DNA from: Amnibacterium sp. CER49
GTDB lineage: Bacteria; Actinomycetota; Actinomycetes; Actinomycetales; Microbacteriaceae
Direction of reading: 5' to 3'
DNA length: 64,000 nt
Assembly: GCF_029846255.1 (NCBI RefSeq)
Contig: NZ_JARVWQ010000001.1
Coordinates: forward strand, 620,001 to 684,000
Position 1 is the stretch's first letter. Each line of letters starts with the position of its first letter. The notes below the pieces were generated by a model that saw only the letters and a program-made list of their open reading frames with translations, was not told the origin of the DNA and made no database searches. Both the position numbers and the translations under genes were made by a program. Below are positions 7,487-15,874 of the stretch, piece after piece.

Positions 7487-8683
7487 ATGACGACTGGACG
7501 ACCCGAGCTCGCACTCGGCACCCATGGACGGATCCATCTCTCCCAGGCCGCCGGGATCTGGCGCGCGCGGGTCCGCGTCCGGGACTTCGACGGCGTCACT
7601 CGGCAGCTGCAGCGCGCAGCCAAGACCCGCGGCGGCGCGGAGCAGGCACTGCAGCTCGCACTACGCGATCGCGGCCGCAGCGGTGCCGCGGAGCTCATCA
7701 CCGGTGACTCGAGAGTCGCGGATGTCGCCGCGCAGTGGTTCACCGCGCTGGAATCGCAGAGCCCCTCGACACGACAGGCGTACGCGGACCAATTGCGGCG
7801 ACAGATCCTGCCCGCGCTGGGGAAGGTGCGGATTCGCGAGCTCTCTGTCGGCCTCGTCGACCGCCACCTGGCGACCATCCGCGCCCAGCACGGTCCCGCC
7901 ACCGCACGGGTGTGTCGCAGCGTGCTGTCCGGGATCTGCGGGCTTGCGGTGAGACATGACGCGCTCCCGACGAACCCCTGCCGGGACGTCGCTCGGATCC
8001 CCGGCACGCCGAAGCGGCGACCGACCGCGCTGACTGCCACCGAGGTGCGCGAGCTCCATACGGCCCTCCTCCAGAACCCGCGAGCGGTGACGCTGGATCT
8101 GCCCGACCTCGTCGCTTTCCTCGCCGCAACCGGGGCACGGATCGGTGAGGCCTGCGCAGTCAGCTGGCACGACGTCGACCTCGAGGCCGGAACCGTGCAC
8201 CTGCACGGCACGGTGCTGCGCCTCAAGGGCCAGGGACTGGTGGTGGGCCGCTCGAAGTCTCCCTCGGGCGATCGGATCATCGAGCCACCGCCCTGGTGCA
8301 TGCAGATGCTGCGATCCCGTGCCGGCGCCCGCAGCCGAGGCGCGGTCGCAGCGGTCTTCCCCGCCCCATTCAGCGGCGGCCTCCGAGACCCGTCGAACAC
8401 CCGGCGCGGTCTTCGGCAGGCGTTCGACGCCGCTGGGCGAACGGACCTGACGAGCCACGTCTTCCGCAGGACCGTCGCGACGTTGATGGACGCAGCTGGC
8501 ATGTCCGCTCGCGACGCCGCTGACCAGTTCGGGCATGCGCACCCGAGCCTGACCCTCGATCATTACATGGGCCGCAGAGCGCGCTCCACTGGCGCCGCGA
8601 CCGTCCTGCAGGAACTCGACCTTTGGCCCGATGACCAACAGCCCCCATCGACCATTTGGATCATCCCCCGCAGCGATGCCTGA
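7487..8683 (+). CDS. Tyrosine recombinase / island integrase
   Basis: This 398-residue protein has an N-terminal arm-binding-like region with WRARVRVRDFDG, a SAM-like core-binding domain (about 70-170) and the catalytic domain. The catalytic set is Arg218 (ATGARIGEA), His324-x-x-Arg327 (HVFR), His350 (FGHAHPS) and Tyr360 (DHYMGR), with a Lys in the beta-hairpin VGRSKSP. All residues needed for strand exchange are present. It lies 131 bp inside the left tRNA-Lys repeat and reads into the island, the usual layout of tRNA-targeting elements. The start is ATG 7487 with AAAGGGTGA upstream. Confidence 0.92.
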   Translation: MTTGRPELALGTHGRIHLSQAAGIWRARVRVRDFDGVTRQLQRAAKTRGGAEQALQLALRDRGRSGAAELITGDSRVADVAAQWFTALESQSPSTRQAYADQLRRQILPALGKVRIRELSVGLVDRHLATIRAQHGPATARVCRSVLSGICGLAVRHDALPTNPCRDVARIPGTPKRRPTALTATEVRELHTALLQNPRAVTLDLPDLVAFLAATGARIGEACAVSWHDVDLEAGTVHLHGTVLRLKGQGLVVGRSKSPSGDRIIEPPPWCMQMLRSRAGARSRGAVAAVFPAPFSGGLRDPSNTRRGLRQAFDAAGRTDLTSHVFRRTVATLMDAAGMSARDAADQFGHAHPSLTLDHYMGRRARSTGAATVLQELDLWPDDQQPPSTIWIIPRSDA

Positions 8684-9095
8684 GCGTCCCTATGGGTACC
8701 GGGCTATCGCTGCCCCGCCTTCTCGGATCCGCCACCGCGTCCGCGCGTGAGGAGGTCCGCAACCACCCCCGTCTCCGTGCTGCCGTCGCATCAGCTCCTG
8801 ACCCCCTTGCCTTCAAGCCATACCGTGGCTGTTCTCGAGAGGTCACCGCAGGCAGGAGACGGACTCGGCTCCTAGGGTTCCCGCGGTCCCGACTCGCAGA
8901 ACCTCTCATCCGGTCGAGATGCGTCGCTCGACGGCGACCCGCCCGCTGTAGCATCCGCCGCTCATCAATTCAAGGCGACCCGCTGGTCGCGCCCGGCAGG
9001 CGTCTCCCCGGCCGCATCAAGCACAAGTTGCACACTTGTGAATCTCAGTTGAGATGCGCACGCTGGTGATCCGTCGATTCGAAGGAGAACGAGCG
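8684..9095 (+). promoter_or_regulatory. Control region before the island metabolic operon
   Basis: About 410 bases without a credible gene; a long open frame here has no family resemblance or usable start. It holds a -10 candidate TAGCAT at 8949-8954. A clean inverted repeat lies at 9022-9040: CACAAGT, 5-nt spacer, ACTTGTG. The half-site CACACTTGTG (9031-9040) recurs as CACACTTGAG at 9520-9529 before the aldolase. These sites are candidate operators for the island's SorC-type regulator. Confidence 0.5.
9022..9040. promoter_or_regulatory. Palindromic operator candidate
   Basis: Perfect 7-bp arms CACAAGT / ACTTGTG with a 5-nt spacer, upstream of the first gene of the catabolic operon. The size fits a dimeric helix-turn-helix repressor. 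Assignment to the SorC-type protein at 21614-22600 is inference. Confidence 0.5.
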
Positions 9096-9473
9096 GTGGC
9101 ACAACCCGTCGTGCACGTCGAGATCACCGGTCCGGATCCGGACGGGCTGCAGGAGTTCTACCGCCGCCTCTTCGGATGGGAGTACGACACCGGGAACGAG
9201 GTGTCGCGCACGATCGAGAAGGAGCACGGCTCCTACGGCTTCGTCCGTCGGCTCGGGACGGACCTGCAGGGCGGCGTGGGAGGCGGCGCAGCCTTCGGAC
9301 GGCACGTGCTCGTCTACGTCGCCGTCCCGGACGTGGCCGCGGCCCTTGCGGAGGTCGAGCGGCTCGGCGGGCGGAAGGTGCTCGACGCCGCCCGCTCCCC
9401 CCGCACCGACCTCGTGATCGCGCAGTTCGAGGACCCGGCAGGCAACCTGATGGGCCTCACCGAGACGGCCTGA
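9096..9473 (+). CDS. VOC superfamily protein (glyoxalase / bleomycin-resistance fold)
   Basis: This 125-residue protein has the paired beta-alpha-beta-beta-beta modules of the vicinal oxygen chelate fold. It opens QPVVHVEITGPDPDGLQEFY with an early metal-type His, and ends AQFEDPAGNLMGL with the usual E/D-DPxGN turn. VOC proteins include metal-dependent lyases, isomerases and dioxygenases; this one cannot be placed further. GTG 9096 is chosen over ATG 9054 because AAGGAGAA lies just before it. It is the first cargo gene of the rightward operon, so it may act on an aldehyde or keto intermediate of the same pathway. Confidence 0.8.
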   Translation: MAQPVVHVEITGPDPDGLQEFYRRLFGWEYDTGNEVSRTIEKEHGSYGFVRRLGTDLQGGVGGGAAFGRHVLVYVAVPDVAAALAEVERLGGRKVLDAARSPRTDLVIAQFEDPAGNLMGLTETA

Positions 9474-9598
9474 CCCTTGTCCGAGGCACGACGCACTTGA
9501 CGTGCACTCACATGAGCATCACACTTGAGCGAAGGGCGGTCGACGCCGCAGTTCGACTCGATCCGCCGCCGGACACCTGCAAGGAAGCAAGGAGAACC

Positions 9599-10492
9599 GT
9601 GCCGATCGTTCCACTCCCCCAGCTGCTGAGCGACGCGAAAGCCGGTCGCTACGCTGTGGGCTACTTCGAGTCCTGGGACCTCTACTCCCTCGAGGCCACC
9701 ATCGCCGCCGCCGAGGCCGAGCGCTCGCCGGTCATCATTGGCATCGGCGGCCTGTCGACGAACCACCAGTGGCTCCGCACCCACGGGGTCGCGATCTACG
9801 GCCGGGTCTGCGAGGCCCTCGCCGCACGCACCTCGGTGCCCGCCAGCATCCTCTTCAACGAGGCGGACAGCTTCGAGGAGGCCGTCGGCGCCCTCGGCTC
9901 CGGGTACAACTCGGTGATGATGCACACCCAGGGCTGGGACTGGGATCGGCTGGTCGGCGACACGAGCGCGCTGGTGCTCGCCTCGCACGCCGTGGGCGTC
10001 GCCGTCGAGGGCGAGGTCGGCGCGCTCAGCGAGATGTCGGTCGACGGCTCCATTGACACATCGATCGGTGCTATGACCGAGGTCGACCAGGCGGTCCGCT
10101 TCGTCGGCGCCACGGGGGTAGACGCCCTGGCCGTCGCCGTCGGCAACGTGCACTTCGTCACCTCCGACTACGTGCCGAAGATCGACGTGAACCGCATCCG
10201 CGACATCGACGCCGCCGTCGACGTGCCCCTCGTGCTGCACGGCGGATCCGGCACGCCCGCCGATCAGATGCGCGCCGCGGTCGAGGCGGGCATCACGAAG
10301 GTGAACGTGGGCACGAAGCTGAAGCACGTCTTCCGCTCGGCCCTCGATCCCGCTCCGGACAGCCAGAACGATCCGAACCTGCTGATCGGCTCCCGCGAGG
10401 ACCGCGACGTGAACATCGTCGCCGGCCGCGCGCTCACCGACGAGATCCGTCGGCTCATGCAGGTCTTCGGCTCGTCGGGGGCGGTCCGATGA
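9599..10492 (+). CDS. Divergent class II (ketose-bisphosphate-type) aldolase
   Basis: This 297-residue protein has the FbaA/KbaY-type barrel: AVGYFESWDLYSLEA, SPVIIGIGG, VEGEVGALSE, GVDALAVAVGNVHF and PLVLHGGSGTP in order. Two zinc-type His are kept (His185 in GNVHF, His214 in LHGGSG). The usual H-x-x-D-H segment, with the catalytic Asp and first zinc His, reads LFNEAD here, placing Asn87 and Glu88 at those positions. It may be a subfamily using Glu as ligand and a different base, or may not be a true aldolase. GTG 9599 follows AAGGAGAACC. Its stop overlaps the E1 start by 4 bp (ATGA), so the two are translated together. Confidence 0.7.
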   Translation: MPIVPLPQLLSDAKAGRYAVGYFESWDLYSLEATIAAAEAERSPVIIGIGGLSTNHQWLRTHGVAIYGRVCEALAARTSVPASILFNEADSFEEAVGALGSGYNSVMMHTQGWDWDRLVGDTSALVLASHAVGVAVEGEVGALSEMSVDGSIDTSIGAMTEVDQAVRFVGATGVDALAVAVGNVHFVTSDYVPKIDVNRIRDIDAAVDVPLVLHGGSGTPADQMRAAVEAGITKVNVGTKLKHVFRSALDPAPDSQNDPNLLIGSREDRDVNIVAGRALTDEIRRLMQVFGSSGAVR

Positions 10493-12639
10493 GCAGCATC
10501 GAGAGCCCCGAGGTCCGCGAGTCGTTCGAGGCGGCCGAGGACCGCGCCCGTGGCATCCACCGCACGATGCTCGAGCGCCTCGGCAAGGACGAAGCGCTCG
10601 GACTGCTGCAGCGCATGGTCGAGATCCGCTGGTTCGAGCAGACGGCCTATCTGCGCTACCTACAGGGCGAGATCCCCGGCACGCTCCACCAGGCGCAGGG
10701 CCAGGAGGCGTCGGCCGTGGGCGTGTGCTCCCCGCTGCGGCGCTCCGACTGGATCACCTCCACCCATCGCCCCCATGGTCACGCCCTCGCGAAGGGGATG
10801 TCGCCGGAGGTCGCGCTCGCCGAGATCTACGGCCGCGAGTCCGGCGCGCTCGGCGGCCGTGGTGGGTCGATGCACCTCGGCGACCCCGACCTCGGCATTC
10901 TGCCGTCGATCGCGATCGTCGGTGGTGGCATCACGATCGCGCCCGGGCTCGCCTACGCGCTGCAGCGCCGGGGCGAGGGCGACGTCGTCGCCTGTTTCTT
11001 CGGTGACGGCGCGGTGAACGAGGGCGCCTTCCACGAGGGCGTGAACTACGCCGCCGTGAAGCGGCTCCCGGTCGTCTTCGCCTGCGAGAACAACCTCTAC
11101 GGCGCGTCCACGCCGTTCCACGAGACCACGTTGAACGTCGACATCGCGTCGAAGGCCGCCGCGTACGGCATCCCCGGCGAGCAGGTCGACGGCATGGACG
11201 TGCTCGCGGTGCGGGAGGCCATGGAGCGGGCCGTCGAGCGCGCCCGGACCGGCGGGGGCCCGACGCTCCTCGAGATCCAGACCTACCGCTACCTCGGCCA
11301 CAGCCGTGGCGATTCCCGCGGCTACCGCACGAAGGATGAGGAGGCGTTCTGGAAGGGCCGCGACCCGATCGACCAGCTCTCGCGCGTGCTCGTCGAGGAG
11401 GGCACGGCCACCGAGGACGAGGTAAAGGCCACGGTCGATGCCGGCAAGGCCGTGATCAAGGAGGCCTTGAAATTCGCCCAGAACGACCCGAAGCCGTCGC
11501 CGGAGAGCGCGGTCGACCCGTCGGTCGTCTACGCGGCGCCCCCGCGGTCCGTCCCCGTCGGCCCGGTGCTCGAACCGGGCCCCGAGGAGCGCATGCTGAC
11601 GATCGCCGAAGCCCTCCGCGAGGGCATCGAGGCTGAGATGCAGCAGGACCCGACCGTCACGCTGCTCGGCGAGGACGTCGGGGTCCCGGGCGGCTGGGGC
11701 GGCGCCTTCGCGATCTACCTCGGCCTCTCCGAGAAGTTCGGCCGCGACCGTGTGGTCGACACCCCGATTAGCGAGAAGGCGATCTTCGGCGTCTCGATCG
11801 GCGCCGCGATCGGCGGCCTGAAGATGCTGCCCGACCTGCAGTACGCGGACTTCGTCTTCGAGGGCATGGACGAGATCGTGAACGAGGCGGCGAAGCTCCG
11901 GTACATGTCCGGCGGCCGCGTGCAGGTGCCGATGGTGCTGCGGAGCCCCGTCGGGTCGTCGCAGCGCGGCGCGCAGCACTCGCAGCTGCCGGAGAGCATG
12001 TTCCTGAACGTCCCGGGCATCAAGGTGCTCTGCATCTCCGACGCCTACACCGCGAAGGGTGGCATCCGGGCCGCGCTCCGCGACCCCGACCCGGTGCTCG
12101 TCTTCGAGCACAAGCTCCTGTACGGCTCGAAGGGCCGCAAGGAGGCCGGCAGCGTCGACACCCGGGCCTTCGTTCCCGAGGACGACTACGTCACCGAGGT
12201 CGGCCAGGCGCGACTGCGGCGCGAAGGCACGGATGTGACGGTGCTCGCGACCTTCCGCGAGCTGTACTCGGCACTGGCGGTGGCCGAGGAGCTCGCCGAG
12301 CGCGGGGTGTCCGTCGAGGTGATCGATCCCGTGTGGATCGCACCGTTCGACTGGGACAACATCCTCGCGAGCGTCCGCAAGACGCGACGGCTCGTGATCG
12401 CCCACGAGGGGCACCTCACCGGCGGCTGGGGCGCCGAGGTCGCCGCGCGAGTCGGCAGCGAGCTCTTCGACGTGCTGGCCGCGCCCGTGCAGCGCGTCGC
12501 GAGCAAGGACGTGCCGATGCCGATGGCCCCCTGGCTGGAAGAGGCGGTCCTGCCGACCCGCGCGGACATCGCGCGGGCGATCGACACCGTGCTGGCCGGC
12601 ACCGGCCGTGCACCCGAGAGGAAGGACGGCCAGCAGTGA
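10489..12639 (+). CDS. Fused E1 alpha-beta thiamine-diphosphate dehydrogenase (2-oxoacid / acetoin type)
   Basis: This 716-residue protein joins both E1 subunits of a lipoate-linked dehydrogenase. Residues 1-340 are the alpha part, with THRPHGHALAKG, a GGSMHLGD loop and the TPP motif GDG ... ENN at about 172-201. From about residue 369 (MLTIAEAL) the beta part follows, with LLGEDVG, TPISEKAIFGVSIGAAIGG and PVGSSQRGAQHSQ. E1 decarboxylates a 2-oxoacid, or cleaves an acyloin in the acetoin branch, and passes the acyl group to a lipoyl lysine. The lipoyl carrier is the next gene, overlapping by 4 bp. No E2 acyltransferase or E3 dihydrolipoyl dehydrogenase lies in the island. The substrate is unknown; neighbours suggest a sugar-derived ketone or diketone. 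Confidence 0.85.
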   Translation: MSSIESPEVRESFEAAEDRARGIHRTMLERLGKDEALGLLQRMVEIRWFEQTAYLRYLQGEIPGTLHQAQGQEASAVGVCSPLRRSDWITSTHRPHGHALAKGMSPEVALAEIYGRESGALGGRGGSMHLGDPDLGILPSIAIVGGGITIAPGLAYALQRRGEGDVVACFFGDGAVNEGAFHEGVNYAAVKRLPVVFACENNLYGASTPFHETTLNVDIASKAAAYGIPGEQVDGMDVLAVREAMERAVERARTGGGPTLLEIQTYRYLGHSRGDSRGYRTKDEEAFWKGRDPIDQLSRVLVEEGTATEDEVKATVDAGKAVIKEALKFAQNDPKPSPESAVDPSVVYAAPPRSVPVGPVLEPGPEERMLTIAEALREGIEAEMQQDPTVTLLGEDVGVPGGWGGAFAIYLGLSEKFGRDRVVDTPISEKAIFGVSIGAAIGGLKMLPDLQYADFVFEGMDEIVNEAAKLRYMSGGRVQVPMVLRSPVGSSQRGAQHSQLPESMFLNVPGIKVLCISDAYTAKGGIRAALRDPDPVLVFEHKLLYGSKGRKEAGSVDTRAFVPEDDYVTEVGQARLRREGTDVTVLATFRELYSALAVAEELAERGVSVEVIDPVWIAPFDWDNILASVRKTRRLVIAHEGHLTGGWGAEVAARVGSELFDVLAAPVQRVASKDVPMPMAPWLEEAVLPTRADIARAIDTVLAGTGRAPERKDGQQ

Positions 12640-12896
12640 GCGAGGCCATTCTCATGCCCGAGCTGGGGCAGACCGTGAGCGGCGGGTACATCGCCAAATG
12701 GCTCGTCGCCGAGGGCGAGTTCGTCGAGCTCGGCGCCCCGCTGCTGTCGGTCGAGACCGACAAGACCGAGCTCGACGTCGAGAGCGTCGCGGAAGGCGTG
12801 CTGCTGAAGCAGCTGTTCCCCGAGGGCGCCGAGGTCGAGTCCGGCACCGTCATCGCCTACATCGGCGAGGAGGGCGAGGAGGCACCCGCCGGCTGA
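12636..12896 (+). CDS. Free-standing lipoyl-domain carrier protein
   Basis: These 86 residues make a single biotinyl/lipoyl hammerhead domain: LMPELGQTVSGGYIAKWLV, then VETDKTELDVES with the attachment Lys43, then SGTVIAYIG. The protein ends with a short acidic tail (EEGEEAPAG). It has no peripheral-subunit-binding or acyltransferase domain, so it is a carrier only. DK flanked by T/A fits lipoylation rather than biotinylation (MKM). GTG 12636 overlaps the E1 stop. It is presumably acylated by that E1 and modified by the ligase-like protein at 23675-24382. The enzyme that takes the acyl group off is not encoded here. Confidence 0.85.
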   Translation: MSEAILMPELGQTVSGGYIAKWLVAEGEFVELGAPLLSVETDKTELDVESVAEGVLLKQLFPEGAEVESGTVIAYIGEEGEEAPAG

Positions 12897-12980
12897 CGGC
12901 GCGCCTCTCACCTCCATCCATCCCTGCACGCATCAAATCCCTGTAATCACCACTCGTTCTCAATGAGGAGGGCGCGAGCC

Positions 12981-14336
12981 ATGACCGGTCTCGGGCAGTT
13001 CGATCGTCGGAAGTTCATCCAGGCGCTGGGCCTGGGCATCGCATCGGTGGGGGGCGCGAGCGTGCTCGCGGCCTGCAGCGACCAGGTCGGCACGGGAGGC
13101 GGGTCGGGCGGGTCCACCTCCGGGAGCGGCGGCGGCAGCGGTGGTGGCAGCGGCAAGCCGGGCCTCGTGCTCGCGTCGGTGCCGACCCTCGACAACGAGT
13201 ACTTCACGCTGTGGCAGATCGGCGGCAGCCAGGCCGCCAAGGCGCTCGGCATCAACTTCCGGATGCAGAGCTACAACTCCTCGGCGCAGACGCAGATCGG
13301 CCAGATGCAGGCCGCGTCGGCCGCAGGCGTGACGCAGGTGATGACCTTCCCGTTCAACAACGACGCGGTGAAGCAGATCGGATCGATCCTCTCGAAGCAA
13401 AAGATCCCGTTCGACACCTCGTTCTCCGCGACGCCGTGGAGCGTGCCGAGCGACCCGTCGTTCGGCGGCGGCTACGCGCTGCTCAACTACCCGCGAGAGA
13501 TCGCGGGCCAGCAGGCGATGTCGGAGGCCGTCTTCAAGGCGATCGGCGGCAAGGGCAACGTCTGCTACGTGAACGGCGCGCCCACCGACCGCACCTCCGC
13601 CCTGCGGAAGAAGGGCTTCGACCAGGCCGTCGCGAAGTTCCCGGGCATCAAGGTGCTCGACACGCAGTACGGCAACCAGAACGGCCAGGACACCCGTCCC
13701 GTCGTCCAGGCGTTCCTCGCGAAGCACTCCAACATCGACGCGATCATCTGCCACAACTCGTCCGAGGCGCTCGGCGCCGTGTCGGTCCTCGAGCAGAAGG
13801 GCAACACGCACATCAAGGTCGGCAGCACCGACGAGCAGGCCGCGATCCTGCAGAAGCTCGTCGACGGCCCGAACGTCGTCGCCGTCCAGTCCATCTACGG
13901 CTCGTGGCTCGGCGGCTACATGGTCGTCCGCGCATTCGACGTCGCGCACGGCGTGAAGCTCGACCCGCTCGAGCTCATGATGTTCCAGGACGCCGTCGTG
14001 CTCGACACGAAGGACGCCGTAAAGGAGTACCAGAGGGCCGCGAACGCGAACCCGCTCGGGTTCGACTGGAAGAAGATGTCCCGGCACCTGAACCCCAACG
14101 ACTGGGACACGGGCGTCGCCCTCGCCGTCAACGAGCCCGAGTCGTTCTTCGCGAAGGACCTCGGCGTACCGAAGCCGTCGGGCTTCAAATTCCCCGACGC
14201 GCTGCAGAAGTCGATCGACGCCGGCAACGTCGACAAGCTGACGCAGATGTACGCGTCGCACGCGAAGAACAACCCCTTCGCCGACGCGGTGAAGAAGACG
14301 ACCACAAAGAAGTCCGTCTTCGGAATCTCGTACTGA
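12981..14336 (+). CDS. Sugar/polyol ABC importer, ribose-type substrate-binding lipoprotein
   Basis: This 451-residue exported lipoprotein has a Tat-like signal (FDRRKFIQALGLG) ending in a LAAC lipobox, then a Gly/Ser-rich linker. The body is a type I periplasmic-binding fold of the ribose (CUT2) class: VLASVPTLDNEYF, a mid SAAGVTQVMTFPF segment, and later VCYVNGAPTDRTSALRKKGF. It is about 100 residues longer than most CUT2 binders because of a C-terminal extension after residue 370. ATG 12981 is chosen because AGGAGG lies 9 nt before it; the in-frame ATG 12963 precedes that site. Its stop overlaps the ATPase start. Confidence 0.85.
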   Translation: MTGLGQFDRRKFIQALGLGIASVGGASVLAACSDQVGTGGGSGGSTSGSGGGSGGGSGKPGLVLASVPTLDNEYFTLWQIGGSQAAKALGINFRMQSYNSSAQTQIGQMQAASAAGVTQVMTFPFNNDAVKQIGSILSKQKIPFDTSFSATPWSVPSDPSFGGGYALLNYPREIAGQQAMSEAVFKAIGGKGNVCYVNGAPTDRTSALRKKGFDQAVAKFPGIKVLDTQYGNQNGQDTRPVVQAFLAKHSNIDAIICHNSSEALGAVSVLEQKGNTHIKVGSTDEQAAILQKLVDGPNVVAVQSIYGSWLGGYMVVRAFDVAHGVKLDPLELMMFQDAVVLDTKDAVKEYQRAANANPLGFDWKKMSRHLNPNDWDTGVALAVNEPESFFAKDLGVPKPSGFKFPDALQKSIDAGNVDKLTQMYASHAKNNPFADAVKKTTTKKSVFGISY

Positions 14337-15874
14337 TGAGCACCGCCCGCGCCGCGCGCGAGCCCGCGCGCGGCGAGCCGATCCTCGAGGCCCGGGACCT
14401 CCGCAAGGTCTACCGCGGGGTCCCGGCCCTCGACGGCGTCTCGCTCTCGCTCCGCATCGGCGAGGTCCTCGGACTCGCCGGGCACAACGGCGCGGGCAAG
14501 TCGACGCTGCTGAACATCCTGTCCGGCACCGTCAAGCCGGACGGCGGCACCATGACCCGCTCCGGCAAGCCGTACACGCCGGGCTCCTATGCGGGCGCGG
14601 TCGACCGCGGGGTGATCCGGATCTTCCAGGAGCTCTCGATCATCGAGAACCTGACGGTCGGCGAGAACCTCACGTTCGGCAACGAGTCGCGGGTGCGGAA
14701 GGCGGGCTTCGTGACGCGGAAGCACTCCGCCCAGATCGCCGACGCGTTCCTCCAGGAGGTCGGGCTCGGCGACCTGCACGCCGCGGCGCCCGCAGGGACC
14801 CTGTCGCTCGCCGAGCGCCAGCTGCTCGAGATCGCGAAGGCGCTGTACATGGCCCGGATCCGGAACATCGCCGAACCCGTGCTGCTGCTCGACGAGCCGA
14901 CGAGCGGCCTCACCGCGTCGCAGGTCGCGTTCCTCGAGTCGCACCTGAACCGCATCCGCTCGCTCATGGGCGTCGTCCTCACGACGCACCGGGGCGCGGA
15001 GCTCCTGAACTGGAGCGACCGCATCCTCGTGCTCCGCGACGGACGCGCCGTGGGCGAGCCCGACCCGCACTCCACGGGCCCAGCCGAGCTCGCCGCGCTG
15101 ATGCTGGGTGACGCGGAGACGGCGACTTTGTCCCGGGCCGAGCGCCCGGCCGCCCCCAAGCGGGTGCTCGACGTCGAAGGGCTCCTCGTGCCGGGGCTCG
15201 CCGAGCCGATCGACCTCACCCTGGACACGGGCGAGGTGCTCGCGATCGTGAGCCCCGCGGAGGAGAAGGGGCGGATCGCCCGGGCCGTCGCCGGGCTGCT
15301 GAAGCCGCTCGCGGGCGAGGTCCGCGTCGAGGGGCACCGGCTGCAGGGCGGTCCGGTCGACGCCGTCGGCCACGGGGTGCGCTTCGTCCCCACGGACAGG
15401 GCGGGCGAAGGCCTCTCGCTGCTGCATCCCGTGCGGTGGAACCTGTCGGTGGCGGCGATCGCGGAGGGCCGGCGACGGCTCGCCCGCAACCGCAAGGAGG
15501 AGGCCGTGCATGCGCAGGCGCTCATCAGGGACTTCGGGGTGAAGGTCGCGAGCGACGACCAGCCCGCGGACTCCCTGTCCGGCGGCAACCAGCAGAAGCT
15601 GCTGGTCGCCCGGGCTCTCGCCGGGCAGGGCCGCCTGCTCGTGCTCGAGTCCCCCACGCGTGGCATCGACGTCCATGCGAAGACCGCGATCTTCGGGTTC
15701 GTCCGCGATGCCGCGGCGTCCGGGGTCGCTGTGCTGATCGTCACCGACGAACCGGAAGAGGTCGTCCCGGTGTGCGATCGGCTCATCATGCTCCGAGACG
15801 GCGCAGTCAGCGGTCAGTTCGACTGCCGTGTGCAGGAGCCCACGCTCGCCGAGCTCGAGGAGGCGCTCGTATGA
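14336..15874 (+). CDS. Ribose-type ABC importer ATPase (tandem nucleotide-binding domains)
   Basis: This 512-residue cytosolic protein has two ABC domains, as in RbsA/XylG. The first is intact: Walker A GHNGAGKST at about 49-57, signature LSLAERQLLEIAKAL and Walker B LLLDEPTSGL. The second, from about 270, has a good signature (LSGGNQQKLLVARAL) but no Walker A at all (IVSPAEEKGRIARAV). Its Walker B reads LVLESPTRGID, with Ser at the catalytic Glu position. Only one competent site is therefore expected, a stronger asymmetry than is usual in the family. ATG 14336 overlaps the binding-protein stop. Confidence 0.88.
   Translation: MSTARAAREPARGEPILEARDLRKVYRGVPALDGVSLSLRIGEVLGLAGHNGAGKSTLLNILSGTVKPDGGTMTRSGKPYTPGSYAGAVDRGVIRIFQELSIIENLTVGENLTFGNESRVRKAGFVTRKHSAQIADAFLQEVGLGDLHAAAPAGTLSLAERQLLEIAKALYMARIRNIAEPVLLLDEPTSGLTASQVAFLESHLNRIRSLMGVVLTTHRGAELLNWSDRILVLRDGRAVGEPDPHSTGPAELAALMLGDAETATLSRAERPAAPKRVLDVEGLLVPGLAEPIDLTLDTGEVLAIVSPAEEKGRIARAVAGLLKPLAGEVRVEGHRLQGGPVDAVGHGVRFVPTDRAGEGLSLLHPVRWNLSVAAIAEGRRRLARNRKEEAVHAQALIRDFGVKVASDDQPADSLSGGNQQKLLVARALAGQGRLLVLESPTRGIDVHAKTAIFGFVRDAAASGVAVLIVTDEPEEVVPVCDRLIMLRDGAVSGQFDCRVQEPTLAELEEALV

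Noticed and set aside
8656-9069. 137-codon open frame after the integrase
   Set aside because: It overlaps the integrase end, has Arg/Ser-rich low-complexity composition and no family motif. The region is better explained as promoter and operator DNA.
10489-12639. Homodimeric AceE-type pyruvate dehydrogenase E1
   Set aside because: The order is alpha-type TPP domain then beta-type transketolase-like domain with the sequence blocks of heterotetrameric E1, and the length (716) is shorter than AceE (about 890).
12636-12896. Biotin carboxyl carrier protein
   Set aside because: The attachment site is DK flanked as in lipoyl domains (ETDKTELD). There is no M-K-M motif and no carboxylase gene nearby.
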